Shown: positions 1-8,364 of the stretch, in pieces | Numbering within the stretch: position 1 is the stretch's first letter | Layout: each line of letters begins with the position of its first letter | Origin: CAVVAE01 sp963746185 | Lineage (GTDB): Bacteria; Actinomycetota; Actinomycetes; Propionibacteriales; Nocardioidaceae | DNA: 64,000 bases | Direction: 5' to 3' | Assembly: GCA_963746185.1 (NCBI GenBank) | Contig: CAVVAE010000004.1 | Span: 868,001-932,000 of the forward strand | Notes under the pieces: generated by a model | Databases searched by the model: none | What the model was told of the DNA's origin: nothing | Seen by the model: only the letters and a program-made list of their open reading frames with translations | Translations under genes and position numbers: made by a program

Positions 1-115
1 CGACGGTCTCCCCCGGGACGAACCGGGAGACGATGCCACTCGAGACAGGCATCGAGCTGACGAGGTGCTTGATGTTGTCGCTTCGCGACAGCATCAGCAA
101 CGAACGACGCAACAA
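1..115 (-). CDS. Proline dehydrogenase, N-terminal fragment (runs off left edge)
   Basis: Reading leftwards from a TTG at 113-115, the minus strand stays open to the window edge and gives about 38 residues. They include SRSDNIKHLV and then SRFVPGETV, which resembles the N-terminus of actinobacterial proline dehydrogenases, where an R-F-V-x-G-E-T motif precedes the barrel. The start is supported by an ideal ribosome site (AAGGAGG on the minus strand, 123-129) seven bases upstream; the ATG at 92-94 is an alternative. The enzyme would oxidise proline to pyrroline-5-carboxylate with FAD. It is divergent from the biotin carrier gene across about 175 bases in which I see no other gene. Identity rests on a short N-terminal match, so it is moderate. 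Confidence 0.6.
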   Translation of the reverse strand, partial: MLRRSLLMLSRSDNIKHLVSSMPVSSGIVSRFVPGETV

Positions 116-291
116 CGCGGGTCCTCCTTGACCGGTACGGCCGGCTGCGCCGGCGCCGGCTCAAGGCTACGCCGTGGCACCCGGTGGCGCGGAATCGGCG
201 GGCGATCCGCGGCACCCGGCTCGATATGCTCGCTATACCTGCATGAATCCCGCTGCATCAAAAGCTTGCCCGGGCCGACCAAAGGAACGTG

Positions 292-513
292 ATGAGTCAC
301 TTCGTCAACGCAGAGCTCGTCGCCAATGTGTGGAAGGTGGTGGCGAAGGCAGGGGACACCGTGCAGCCTGACGACACTCTCGTGATCCTGGAGTCGATGA
401 AGATGGAGATCCCGGTGCCAGCCGAAGTGGCCGGCAAGATCGTCGAGATCGCCGTCAACCAAGGAGACGTGGTGACCGAAGGCGACCGGATTGCCGAGAT
501 CGCCGAGGACTGA
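292..513 (+). CDS. Biotin/lipoyl-binding carrier protein (stand-alone BCCP-like)
   Basis: A 73-residue protein that is a single biotinyl domain. It carries the ESMKMEIP motif with the acceptor lysine at residue 37 and the second-half G-D-x-V hairpin typical of biotin carrier domains. No carboxylase domain is attached, so it is a free carrier that would be biotinylated by BirA and serve an acyl-CoA carboxylase encoded elsewhere. Start: ATG at 292 with AAAGGA at 281-286; the GTG at 289 is in frame and possible. It converges with the ABC permease gene, the two stops being about 27 bases apart. Lipoylation rather than biotinylation cannot be excluded, but the MKM core favours biotin. Confidence 0.85.
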   Translation: MSHFVNAELVANVWKVVAKAGDTVQPDDTLVILESMKMEIPVPAEVAGKIVEIAVNQGDVVTEGDRIAEIAED

Positions 514-539
514 GGCGGGGCTCGTAGCGTGGGGCGTGC

Positions 540-1259
540 TCACGCCGTACGACGTCGCAATGTGGCGGCGCCGAGGGCCACCGCGGCAACGATGAACGCA
601 CCGATCACCACGAGGTCCAGGACGAACTCGGAGGTGAGGTCGGCCGAGGCTTGCAGTCGCTGCATCCCGTCGACGGCATAGCTCAACGGCAGCACGTTCG
701 ACACGGCGTGGAGCACGTCAGGGAGGGCGTCGCGTGGCACGAACAGCCCGCACAGCAGGATCTGAGGAATCACCACCGCTGGCATGAACTGCACGGCCTG
801 GAACTCCGTCTCGGCGAAGGCCGACACGAACAACCCGAGAGTCGTACCCAGGACTGCGTCGGCGACCGCGACCAACGCGAGAGCCCAGACGGGACCGGCA
901 ACATCGAGGCCGAGCAATCCGACCGTGAGGGTCACGGCCAGCAACGCCTGGACCAGCGCCACCACACCGAACGCGATCGCATATCCGAGCAGCAGGTCGA
1001 GCTTGGCCATCGGCATCGACAGCAGCCGCTCAAGCGTCCCCGAGGATCGCTCGCGCAACGTCGTCACGGACGTCACGAGAAACATCACGATGAACGGGAA
1101 CATCGAGAGCAGCGGCGGGCCGAGCTGGTTGAACACCTCCTCGTTGCGGTCGAACATCCACCACAGCAACGTCAACAGGACGCATGGCAACACCAGCATG
1201 AGAGCCAGGGTGCGATGGTCGCGACGCAGCTGGATCAGCACTCGCTTGGCAACCGCCAT
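540..1259 (-). CDS. ABC-2 type transporter permease
   Basis: A 239-residue integral membrane protein with about six hydrophobic segments. The first lies at residues 18-36 after a basic N-terminus (KRVLIQLRRDHR) and the last near 212-232. The segment TLRERSSGTLERLLSMPM before the third helix is typical of ABC-2 permeases of drug, lipid or polymer exporters. It lies directly downstream of an ABC ATPase on the same strand, so the two should form one exporter. The substrate is not evident. The ATG at 1257-1259 is taken as start because an in-frame TGA lies 18 bases upstream. Confidence 0.85.
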   Translation of the reverse strand: MAVAKRVLIQLRRDHRTLALMLVLPCVLLTLLWWMFDRNEEVFNQLGPPLLSMFPFIVMFLVTSVTTLRERSSGTLERLLSMPMAKLDLLLGYAIAFGVVALVQALLAVTLTVGLLGLDVAGPVWALALVAVADAVLGTTLGLFVSAFAETEFQAVQFMPAVVIPQILLCGLFVPRDALPDVLHAVSNVLPLSYAVDGMQRLQASADLTSEFVLDLVVIGAFIVAAVALGAATLRRRTA

Positions 1260-1274
1260 CGTGATCCGGCGGAT

Positions 1275-2000
1275 TCATGCCGCGCTCCGTCTCGACGAGT
1301 GACAGGAACGCAGACTCGATGTCGGAGGTGCCGGTGTCTTCGAGCAGCGCGCGGACGGTGTCGTCGGCGATCAGCTCGCCCTCGCGCATCAGGAGCAACC
1401 GGTCGCAACGCTCAGCCTCGTCCATCACGTGGCTGGACACGATGATTGCGGCGCCCGCGCTCGCAAGCTCGGCGAACGTCGACCAGAGCTGCCGGCGAAG
1501 CACGGGGTCAAGACCCACCGTCGGCTCGTCGAGCACCAAGACGTCGGGCCGGCCGAGCAGCGCCACGGCGAGGGAGACCCTGGAGCGCTGCCCGCCGGAC
1601 AGCTGATCCACCAGGTCGTCGTCGGCTCGGTCGAGGCCAACGGTGGCGATGGCCCGGTCGACGTCGTCGCCGCCGACTCCAAGAACCGAGGCGAAGAAGG
1701 AGAGGTTCTCCCGAACCGTCAGGTCCGGGTACACGCTCGGCGCCTGGGTGACGTAGCCGACTCGTCGACGCAGCCCGGGGCTCCCGGCGGGCTCCCCAGC
1801 ACGGTGACGGTTCCCGACTCGACGATCTGGACGCCCACGATCGCGCGCATCAGGGTGCTCTTGCCGCAGCCGGAGGGCCCGAGCAAGCCGGTGATCTGAC
1901 CAGCGACGATCGAGGTGTTCAGCGCAGGGATGACGGCGCGGCCACCACGAACCACGCGGAGATCCTTGATCGAGATGGCTGGCGGCGAAGAGTTCATCAT
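1275..2000 (-). pseudogene. ABC transporter ATP-binding protein, reading frame broken in this sequence
   Basis: ATPase partner of the ABC-2 permease. The N-terminal frame (from 2000) gives Walker A GPSGCGKST, then loses homology near 1790. The matching continuation lies in another frame (RRRVGYVTQAPSVYPDL) and carries the signature LSGGQRSR, Walker B LVLDEPTVGLD and the H-loop SSHVMDEAE. The first break looks like one missing base in a C/G-rich run at about 1783-1797. The second frame then lacks a stop until 1030, inside the permease gene; a second shift near 1280 would end the protein at the TGA at 1275-1277. The resulting span is 726 bases (242 codons), the normal family length. I read this as one intact gene with two compensating errors, though a real lesion is possible. 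Confidence 0.7.
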
Positions 2001-2021
2001 GTGCAGGGATTATTCCCTGCC

Positions 2022-2921
2022 TCAGCCGCCCTGACCTTGAGCCAGGCCGCCCGACTCGGCCGCCGTCGAGGCAGCGAAACGCGGGTCTCCGGTCGCCAGG
2101 TGCAGCCGGGTGAACGCCAGCGACTCCGCGATGTCGGCCTGTCGCGCTGCGTGGGTCGAGGCGCGTCGGGTATTGATCTCGACGACGACGCTGCCCGCGA
2201 AACCCTGGGTGGCCAGCAGGTCAAGCAGTTGCGCACAAGGTTGAGTGCCATGTCCCGGGATGAGGTGTTCGTCCTTGGCCGAGCCGGTGCCGTCGGCGAG
2301 ATGGATGTGGCGCAACCGCGGACCGAGCTCGGTCACCATATGAATCGCGTCACTCCCTGAAGTCGAGGTGTGCGAGAGGTCGATGGTGACGTTGGCGTAG
2401 TCCTGGTCGACGGGGTTCCATCCCGGCAAGTACGCCTGGAGCTCGCGTTTGGACGCCCGCCAGGGATACATGTTCTCGACGGCGATCGCCACGCCGGTCT
2501 CGGCTTCCATCTCCGCGATGCCGTCGATAAAACCGCGTGCGTAGTCGCGCTGCCATCGAAACGGGGGGTGTACGACGACAGTGTCGGCACCCAGGGAGCC
2601 CGCCATCGCTGCACTGCGTTTCAACTTCTCCCACGGGTCGGTACCCCAGACGCGTTGGGTGATGAGCAGGCACGGAACGTGCACCGCGCAAACCGGGATC
2701 TGGTGATAGTCGACGAGGTGCCGCAGCGCCCCGACGTCCTGGCTCACCGGGTCGATGCCGACCATCACCTCGACGGCGTCGTAGCCCAGCCGACCAGCCA
2801 GCTCGAAGGCGCTGGCGGTGGACTCGGGGTAGACCGATGCGGACGAGAGGGCCACTCTCGCGGCGGGCACCCGGACCGGGCTCACCACCGGGTCAGAGTC
2901 TTCATCCGCCGCATCACTCAC
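2022..2921 (-). CDS. Sugar phosphate isomerase/epimerase family protein (AP endonuclease 2-like TIM barrel)
   Basis: 299 residues with the xylose-isomerase-like TIM-barrel pattern: VALSSASVYPE, GYDAVEVMVG, VVVHPPFRW, VAIAVENMYPW, VTIDLSHTS, LRHIHLADG and VVVEINTR. Metal ligands of this fold are visible: E in the VEN motif, D and H in DLSH, H and D in HLADG, and the last E in VVVEI. The substrate is not deducible. The family includes inosose isomerases, hydroxypyruvate isomerases and endonuclease IV-like enzymes. GTG start at 2921; the first 25 residues are poorly conserved in character, so a later start is possible. It sits head-to-tail with the Ppx/GppA gene, 42 bases apart. Confidence 0.8.
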   Translation of the reverse strand: MSDAADEDSDPVVSPVRVPAARVALSSASVYPESTASAFELAGRLGYDAVEVMVGIDPVSQDVGALRHLVDYHQIPVCAVHVPCLLITQRVWGTDPWEKLKRSAAMAGSLGADTVVVHPPFRWQRDYARGFIDGIAEMEAETGVAIAVENMYPWRASKRELQAYLPGWNPVDQDYANVTIDLSHTSTSGSDAIHMVTELGPRLRHIHLADGTGSAKDEHLIPGHGTQPCAQLLDLLATQGFAGSVVVEINTRRASTHAARQADIAESLAFTRLHLATGDPRFAASTAAESGGLAQGQGG

Positions 2922-2963
2922 CCCCTCAGACTAAGGGTTGGCCGAGCGGCCAGATCTGGTCGG

Positions 2964-3887
2964 CTACAGCAGGTCGAGCTTCTCGAGGATGACGCCCTCG
3001 CGGAGCGCCCAGGGGCAGATCTCGAGTGCGTCGATCCTGAACAGGTCCATTAGCGCTTCCGCGACGAGTCCGCCTGCCACCAGCTGGTGGGCCCGTGCCA
3101 GGGACACCCCCGGCAACGCGACTCGCTCCTCGCTCGTCATGGCGGCGATCTTCGGCAACCACTTCTCGAGGTCTTGGTGCTGGAGCAGACGTCGTACGAA
3201 GGGCCCGTCTTCACTCGGCGCCGCACCACAGATGCGCGCCAGCGAACGGAACGTCTTCGACGTGGCCACCGTGTGATCTCCGACGCCCGCGCGAAGAATC
3301 GGCCCGGCGTCACGTGCAAGCTGCGTGCGGATGTGTTTGCGGAGCGACTTGAGGTCGGCGGAGGACGGTACGTCTTTGGGCAACCACTCACGAGTCAGCC
3401 GCCCCGCACCGAGCGCAAGCGACTGGGTGATGTCGGGACGCTCGTCATCGCCTGTCGCGATCTCGAGTGAGCCACCACCGATGTCGAAGACAGCCAGTCG
3501 GCCAGACGACCATCCGAACCAGCGCCGCACGGCGAGAAACGTCAGCCGTGCCTCGTCTTCGCCCGTCAGTACCTCGAGCTCGACGCCGGTCTGCTCCCGA
3601 ACGTAAGCCAACACATCGTCGGTGTTCGTAGCCTCGCGGATCGCGGAGGTCGCGAACGCCGTGACCGACTCGCAGCCTTGATCCTCCGCTTCTTCGAGGG
3701 CGAGCCTGATGAACGAGACCAGCGCGTCGACGCCGTCGTCGGACAATGCCCCGCCGGTGGTGATCTGTTCGGCGAGGCGGAGTGTTTGCTTGGTCGACGA
3801 CGCCGGCAAGGGCGGCGCTCCCCGGTGCGCATCGACCACGAGGAGGTGGGCAGTGTTGGAACCCACGTCAAGCACGGCTTCTCTCAT
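2964..3887 (-). CDS. Ppx/GppA phosphatase family protein (exopolyphosphatase-like)
   Basis: 307 residues with the ASKHA actin-like fold motifs: phosphate-1 LDVGSNTAHLLVVD at the N-terminus, a phosphate-2 motif FDIGGGSLEIA around residue 150, and the acidic residues TGEDEARL. Members hydrolyse terminal phosphates of polyphosphate or convert pppGpp to ppGpp. The length matches the short actinobacterial two-domain Ppx form that lacks the C-terminal HD-like domain of E. coli Ppx. It probably shares a transcript with the TIM-barrel gene downstream. Which substrate is preferred cannot be told from the sequence. Confidence 0.85.
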   Translation of the reverse strand: MREAVLDVGSNTAHLLVVDAHRGAPPLPASSTKQTLRLAEQITTGGALSDDGVDALVSFIRLALEEAEDQGCESVTAFATSAIREATNTDDVLAYVREQTGVELEVLTGEDEARLTFLAVRRWFGWSSGRLAVFDIGGGSLEIATGDDERPDITQSLALGAGRLTREWLPKDVPSSADLKSLRKHIRTQLARDAGPILRAGVGDHTVATSKTFRSLARICGAAPSEDGPFVRRLLQHQDLEKWLPKIAAMTSEERVALPGVSLARAHQLVAGGLVAEALMDLFRIDALEICPWALREGVILEKLDLL

Positions 3888-3928
3888 GGTTGCCTCCTAC
3901 AACGAGGCTAACGCGCCCGACACCGGCT

Positions 3929-4678
3929 TCAGTGAACTTCCGCCACAACGTCGAACGTGGCGACGCCGGTCGGTCCGTCGTACGGGCCAGCAGCTGCGGC
4001 CAGCGCGGCAGTCGGGTCTGTTCCCGGGAGCAGATGCGTGAGCAGCAACCGCCTGGCGCCGGCAGCTGCCGCCAATTGGCCGGCTTGAACCGCGCTCGAC
4101 AGGTAGAGCTGCGAATCTTCGGGCACCCGATCCACGTAGCTGGCCTCGGCCAGCAGCAGGTCAGCGTTGCGTGCGAGTTTGGCCAGCTCCGGGCTCGGTC
4201 CGCTATCACCGGTGTAGGCGAGAGTCCCGTCGCCTGCCGTCAGGCGGAGACCGGCGTTGGGCACCCAGTGCGACAGGAGATAGGTCTGGGCAACGAATGG
4301 GCCGATCTCCAGACGACTGCCAGGGATGAACTCGTGCAGAGCGTAGGCGGCGTCCAGCATGCCGGGTCGGTCCAGTGCGAGCACCGCATCGAGAGCGCCG
4401 GGTGGTGCGTAGATCGGTACGGGAGCGGGTGGTGATTCCGCCAACGCTCTAGCCCGAAGAAACGGATTGAGATCGGCGCAATGGTCGGGATGGCCGTGGC
4501 TGACAAACACGGCATCAACCTGGTCTGCAGCAGCGACCTGCAGCAGTCGCGGCAGCGTCGCATAGCCGGGGTCGATGAGTAGCCGGAAATCGTCGAGCTC
4601 AACCAAGTAGCCATTGCATGCCTGGCCCGCGCCAGGCCAGGCGCCAGACCCGCCAAGAACCCGGAGTCGCACACCCAC
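3929..4678 (-). CDS. MBL-fold metallo-hydrolase (RNase Z/PhnP-like)
   Basis: 249 residues. The metallo-beta-lactamase signature SHGHPDH lies near residues 60-66, with later metal ligands in LLSHWVPN, YTGDSGPS and the C-terminal LLLTHLLPG. The family covers tRNase Z-like nucleases, cyclic phosphodiesterases and other hydrolases, and the substrate cannot be assigned here. GTG start at 4676-4678. The gene is upstream of and in line with the Ppx gene (about 41 bases) and divergent from the ArsC-like gene, the starts being about 33 bases apart, so the two share a very short promoter region. Confidence 0.85.
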   Translation of the reverse strand: MGVRLRVLGGSGAWPGAGQACNGYLVELDDFRLLIDPGYATLPRLLQVAAADQVDAVFVSHGHPDHCADLNPFLRARALAESPPAPVPIYAPPGALDAVLALDRPGMLDAAYALHEFIPGSRLEIGPFVAQTYLLSHWVPNAGLRLTAGDGTLAYTGDSGPSPELAKLARNADLLLAEASYVDRVPEDSQLYLSSAVQAGQLAAAAGARRLLLTHLLPGTDPTAALAAAAGPYDGPTGVATFDVVAEVH

Positions 4679-4711
4679 ATCTTAGTTCGGCGTGACGAGT
4701 ACCCTTCCCAC

Positions 4712-5128
4712 GTGACTGACGAAGCGGTCGTGGTCTGGTACAACCCGCGCTGTTCCAAGTGCCGAGGAGCAGAAGAGCTGCTGGCGGCGCACGGCGTCAC
4801 GATGCAACAGCTGCGCTACCTCGAGGATCCGCCGCCCAGAGCCGAGATCGTCCGCGTGCTGGGCCTGCTGAAGGCGAGCACGCCTCGGGAGATGATGCGC
4901 ACCGGTGAGACCCGCTACGCCAAGCTCGGACTGGCGAACGCCTCCGACGAAGAGCTGATCGACGCCATGGCGGCCCACCCAGAACTCATCGAAAGACCTA
5001 TCGTGATCCGCGCGGACCGAGCCGTCGTGGCGAGGCCGCCTGAACTCCTGCTGTCGCTCCTCGACACCGACGATCGACGTCGCCTCCCGACCAGGATCGT
5101 CACCTCTTCTGTGTGCATTCCGGCGTAG
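4712..5128 (+). CDS. arsC: Arsenate reductase, glutaredoxin-dependent ArsC family
   Basis: 138 residues. The catalytic motif YNPRCSKCRG is at residues 10-19, with the attacking cysteine at 14. The three arginine regions of the ArsC site are present as MMRTGE, LIERPIV and VVARPPE. ArsC reduces arsenate to arsenite; other members of this thioredoxin-fold family are Spx/YffB proteins of different function, so arsenate is likely but not certain, and no ars operon surrounds it. The C-terminal 20 residues (RRRLPTRIVTSSVCIPA) exceed the usual length. GTG start at 4712. A 13-bp hairpin follows the stop. Confidence 0.75.
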   Translation: MTDEAVVVWYNPRCSKCRGAEELLAAHGVTMQQLRYLEDPPPRAEIVRVLGLLKASTPREMMRTGETRYAKLGLANASDEELIDAMAAHPELIERPIVIRADRAVVARPPELLLSLLDTDDRRRLPTRIVTSSVCIPA

Positions 5129-5134
5129 CTGAAA

Positions 5135-5168
5135 CGGTGAGGTTGGCAGGGCGTCGCCAACCTCACCG
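5135..5168 (+). terminator. Strong intergenic hairpin, probable terminator of arsC
   Basis: A perfect 13-bp inverted repeat (arms 5135-5147 and 5156-5168, sequence CGGTGAGGTTGGC and its complement) with an 8-base loop starts seven bases after the arsC stop and ends just before the next gene. There is no T-tract, which is common for actinobacterial terminators. Confidence 0.65.
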
Positions 5169-5191
5169 GGAGGAACACCTACGCTGGGCAG

Positions 5192-5993
5192 ATGCCTGAA
5201 GTAGCCCTCGACTTCCCCCGAGCCTGGGTCGAGTTCGACGACCCGAGCGATGAGACCCAGCACTACAAGATCGACCTCACCTGGTTGACATCACGCTGGG
5301 CCTGCATCTTCGGCGCGGGCTGTCCCGGCATCTACGCCGACCGACCAGACGACGGCTGCTGCACGTTGGGCGCCCACTTCTCCGACAAGGCAGACGAGAA
5401 ACGGGTCCGCAAGTTCGTCAAACAGCTCGACCCGCGAGGACTGGCAGTTCTATGACGTCGGCCACGGCAAGAACAGGTGGATCGAGACCGACGACGACGG
5501 CGAACGCAAGACGGCCGTGCACGAGGGCGGCTGCGTTTTCTTGAACCGACCAGGCTTCGAGGGTGGCGCGGGCTGCGCTCTGCACGGCTGGGCGCTGCGC
5601 AATGACCACCACCCGCTGGAGACGAAGCCGAACGTCTGTTGGCAGTTGCCCGTACGCCGGCTCTTCCGCGAGGTCGAACGAGCAGACAGCACGTCGTACA
5701 CCGAGGTCACGATCACGGAGTACGACCGTCGAAGCTGGGGCGAGGGCGGCCATGACCTCGACTGGTACTGCTCGGGCAACACCGAGGCGCACGTGGCCCA
5801 AGAGCCTGTCTTCGTGTCGTACGCTCCGGAGCTGGTGGAGATGATGGGGCAGCAAGCGTACGACGTGCTCGCCGAGCATTGCCGCGAGTTTGCCGCCCGC
5901 CGCTCGCTGCTGACGTTGCATCCCGCCGACCCGACAACGCCTCCAAAGAGCGGCCGCGCATCCGGGGAGAACGCCAGCCCGATCGCCGGCTGA
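5192..5993 (+). pseudogene. Conserved hypothetical Cys-rich protein, frameshifted in this sequence
   Basis: Two ORFs in different frames (5192-5455 and the one ending at 5993) join into one protein of about 266 residues once a single extra base in the CCC at about 5430-5433 is removed, giving KQLDREDWQFYDVGHGKNRW across the joint. The reconstructed protein has clusters of cysteines: GAGCPGIY, DDGCCTLG, EGGCVFLN, GAGCALHG and PNVCWQ. This recalls metal- or Fe-S-binding families of the YkgJ/DUF3109 kind, but I do not recognise the family firmly. The total length (802 bases, 801 after correction) supports one intact gene. Confidence 0.6.
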
Positions 5994-6071
5994 GTCGATG
6001 GGGCGCAAGAACCAAGCGCCAATCTGACCCCGCCGTCTGACGCGAATCGACGTGTGGCAACAATAATCCGC

Positions 6072-6710
6072 ATGCATCTGGACCATCTTTCGTTCGCGGT
6101 AGGACCGGACGGACTCGACGGCACCACCGAGCGACTGTCTGAGCTGCTGGGTGAGAAGTTCATCGACGGCGGTGTCCATCCTCGGTTCGGCACTCGCAAC
6201 CGGGTGCTGCCGCTGACCGATGGACAGTTCCTCGAAGTCGTCGAAGTGCTCGACCATCCGGCATCCGACAAGGCCCCGTTCGGTCAGGCCGTGCGCGCCA
6301 GGTCCGAGTCGGGCGGCGGTTGGCTGGGTTGGGTCGTCGCTGTCGACGACCTTGGTCCGGTCGAGAAGAGACTCGAACGCGAGTCTGTTCCTGGCAACAG
6401 ATGGCGGCCGGACGGTGTCGAGCTCCGCTGGCGGCAGATCGGCGTCAAGGGTTTGCAGTCCGATCCACAGCTGCCGTTCTTCGTGCAATGGGAAAGCCCG
6501 CCCGAGTTGCATCCTTCTGTCGGAGCGACTGGACACGTCGAGCTGTCCAAGATCGAGATCGCCGGCAGCCCCAACCGGGTCGGCGCATGGCTCGATACCC
6601 CGTATGAGCACCGGATCGGCGCGTTCGAAGTCGAGTGGATCGCCCAGAACGGCACCCCAGGCATCATTGCCGCCACCTTCACCACCCCGGACGGCGCCGT
6701 CCGGATCTGA
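6072..6710 (+). CDS. VOC superfamily / glyoxalase-like domain protein
   Basis: 212 residues from the ATG at 6072, which directly begins the conserved strand MHLDHLSFAVG; upstream in-frame GTG codons add nothing recognisable. The pattern is that of glyoxalase-3-like domains: an HLDHL opening, then GTRNRVLPL, QFLEVVEVL and LPFFVQWE as successive beta-alpha-beta modules. Members bind a divalent metal and act on diverse small substrates. No substrate can be assigned. It is a single gene between the Cys-rich gene and radA. Confidence 0.75.
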   Translation: MHLDHLSFAVGPDGLDGTTERLSELLGEKFIDGGVHPRFGTRNRVLPLTDGQFLEVVEVLDHPASDKAPFGQAVRARSESGGGWLGWVVAVDDLGPVEKRLERESVPGNRWRPDGVELRWRQIGVKGLQSDPQLPFFVQWESPPELHPSVGATGHVELSKIEIAGSPNRVGAWLDTPYEHRIGAFEVEWIAQNGTPGIIAATFTTPDGAVRI

Positions 6711-6785
6711 CGCCGGCTGTATCTGACAACGGGCTACCGGCGTGGCCACCTGAGACTGTCGGCTCGTTGACCTAGCGTCGTACTC

Positions 6786-8210
6786 ATGTCCAACAGCGCC
6801 ACGAAGAAGCCTGCCCTGAGCTTCCGCTGCGCCGAATGCGGTTGGGTCTCGGTGAAATGGGTCGGCCGGTGTGGTGAGTGTCAGGCCTGGGGCACGGTCG
6901 ACGAGATCGGCAGGCCACCCGTGGCCAGGGTGTCCGCCGGCCCGGTCAGTTCGCCCGCACTCCCGATCTCACAGGTCAAGGCCGAGGCCGCGACGGCGAC
7001 CTCGAGCGGGGTGGCCGAGCTCGATCGAGTGCTCGGCGGCGGGATCGTCCCAGGGGCCGTCTTGCTGCTGGCCGGTGAGCCCGGAGTTGGCAAGTCGACG
7101 CTGCTGCTCGAGGCGGCAGCCCAGGCGGCGCGACGCGGATCGAAAATCCTCTACGTCTCGGGCGAGGAGTCGGCCGCTCAGGTGCGGCTGCGGGCGGAAC
7201 GGACTGGTGCGCTCGAAGACCTGCTCTACCTCGCCGCCGAGGTCGACCTGTCCGCAGTGCTCAGCCACATCGACTCGGTTCAGCCCGACCTGCTCGTTAT
7301 CGACTCGATCCAGACGATTGCTAGCAGCGACATCGAAGGCTCGGCCGGCGGGGTCACGCAGGTGCGTGCGGTCACGGCCGCGCTGGTCCGGATCGCCAAG
7401 GAGCGCCATCTGCCCACGATCCTCGTCGGTCATGTGACCAAGGACGGCTCGATCGCAGGGCCGCGTGCCTTGGAGCACATCGTCGACGTGGTGCTGCAGT
7501 TCGAGGGAGAGCGCAACTCACGGCTTCGATTGCTGAGGGCAGTCAAGAACCGCTACGGACCGGTCGATGAGATCGGTTGCTTCGACCTTTCCGACGACGG
7601 CATCGTCGAGGTCGCCGATCCGACGGGATTGTTCATCTCCCATCACTCCCAGCCGATGCCCGGCACCTGCATCACCGTCACCCTCGAAGGACGCCGACCC
7701 CTGTTGGCCGAGGTGCAAGCGCTGATCACTTCGGCATCAGGTCCGTCACCTCGCCGGGCAGTCAGCGGGCTCGAGTCTTCGCGTCTTGCCATGCTGCTCG
7801 CGGTGCTCGAGCGTCGGGTCGGTCTCAAGCTCGCCCGTCATGACATCTATGCCGCCACGGTTGGCGGCGCATCACTGCGCGGACCAGCCATCGACCTTGC
7901 CATCGCGGTCGCGGTGGCAAGCGCGGCGTCCAACGTGCCAGTTCCGATCGGCACCGTCGCGATCGGCGAGGTCGGGCTCGCCGGAGAACTTCGTCGGGTT
8001 CCGAGCATCACCCAACGTCTCAACGAGGCCGCCCGGCTGGGCTTCACGCATGCGATCGTCCCGAGCAACTGTGGTGCAGCGCCGACCGCGCTGCCTCGGA
8101 TCCAGGGGATGACGCTAGTGGAGTGTCCCGACCTCCACTCCGCACTGACTGCCCTCAAGCTGGTCGGCCGTCCGGTGGGACGCGAGCACGCTGACCTGCA
8201 CATTGTGTAG
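6786..8210 (+). CDS. radA: DNA repair protein RadA
   Basis: 474 residues in the canonical RadA order. An N-terminal four-cysteine zinc finger (C15, C18, C29, C32) is followed by a RecA-like ATPase with Walker A GEPGVGKST at 97-105 and Walker B LLVIDSIQT near 169-177. The RadA-specific KNRYG motif is at 254-258, and a C-terminal Lon-protease-like domain runs from about residue 280 (GTCITVTLEGRRPLLAEVQALI onward in short blocks). RadA promotes branch migration of recombination intermediates. radA followed by disA on the same strand is the conserved actinobacterial arrangement. Confidence 0.97.
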   Translation: MSNSATKKPALSFRCAECGWVSVKWVGRCGECQAWGTVDEIGRPPVARVSAGPVSSPALPISQVKAEAATATSSGVAELDRVLGGGIVPGAVLLLAGEPGVGKSTLLLEAAAQAARRGSKILYVSGEESAAQVRLRAERTGALEDLLYLAAEVDLSAVLSHIDSVQPDLLVIDSIQTIASSDIEGSAGGVTQVRAVTAALVRIAKERHLPTILVGHVTKDGSIAGPRALEHIVDVVLQFEGERNSRLRLLRAVKNRYGPVDEIGCFDLSDDGIVEVADPTGLFISHHSQPMPGTCITVTLEGRRPLLAEVQALITSASGPSPRRAVSGLESSRLAMLLAVLERRVGLKLARHDIYAATVGGASLRGPAIDLAIAVAVASAASNVPVPIGTVAIGEVGLAGELRRVPSITQRLNEAARLGFTHAIVPSNCGAAPTALPRIQGMTLVECPDLHSALTALKLVGRPVGREHADLHIV

Positions 8211-8364
8211 GCCTGTCTAATAGACCCCGGTCGTCGCGCAGCAGACCATGGGCCTGTCGCCAGGCCTCAACGGTCGCTCCACGATCTCGACCGCGTCCTG
8301 GCTCGGGGTGCCCCTACACTGAGGGCGCACATCACAGTCATTTGAGGCAACTGAAGGGCAAGAC

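Noticed and set aside
1..95. Three consecutive hairpins (arms 6-12/25-31, 31-37/48-54, 71-80/86-95) suggesting a structured RNA
   Set aside because: The minus strand of this stretch reads as the N-terminus of a proline dehydrogenase with a good ribosome site, so the palindromes are incidental to coding sequence.
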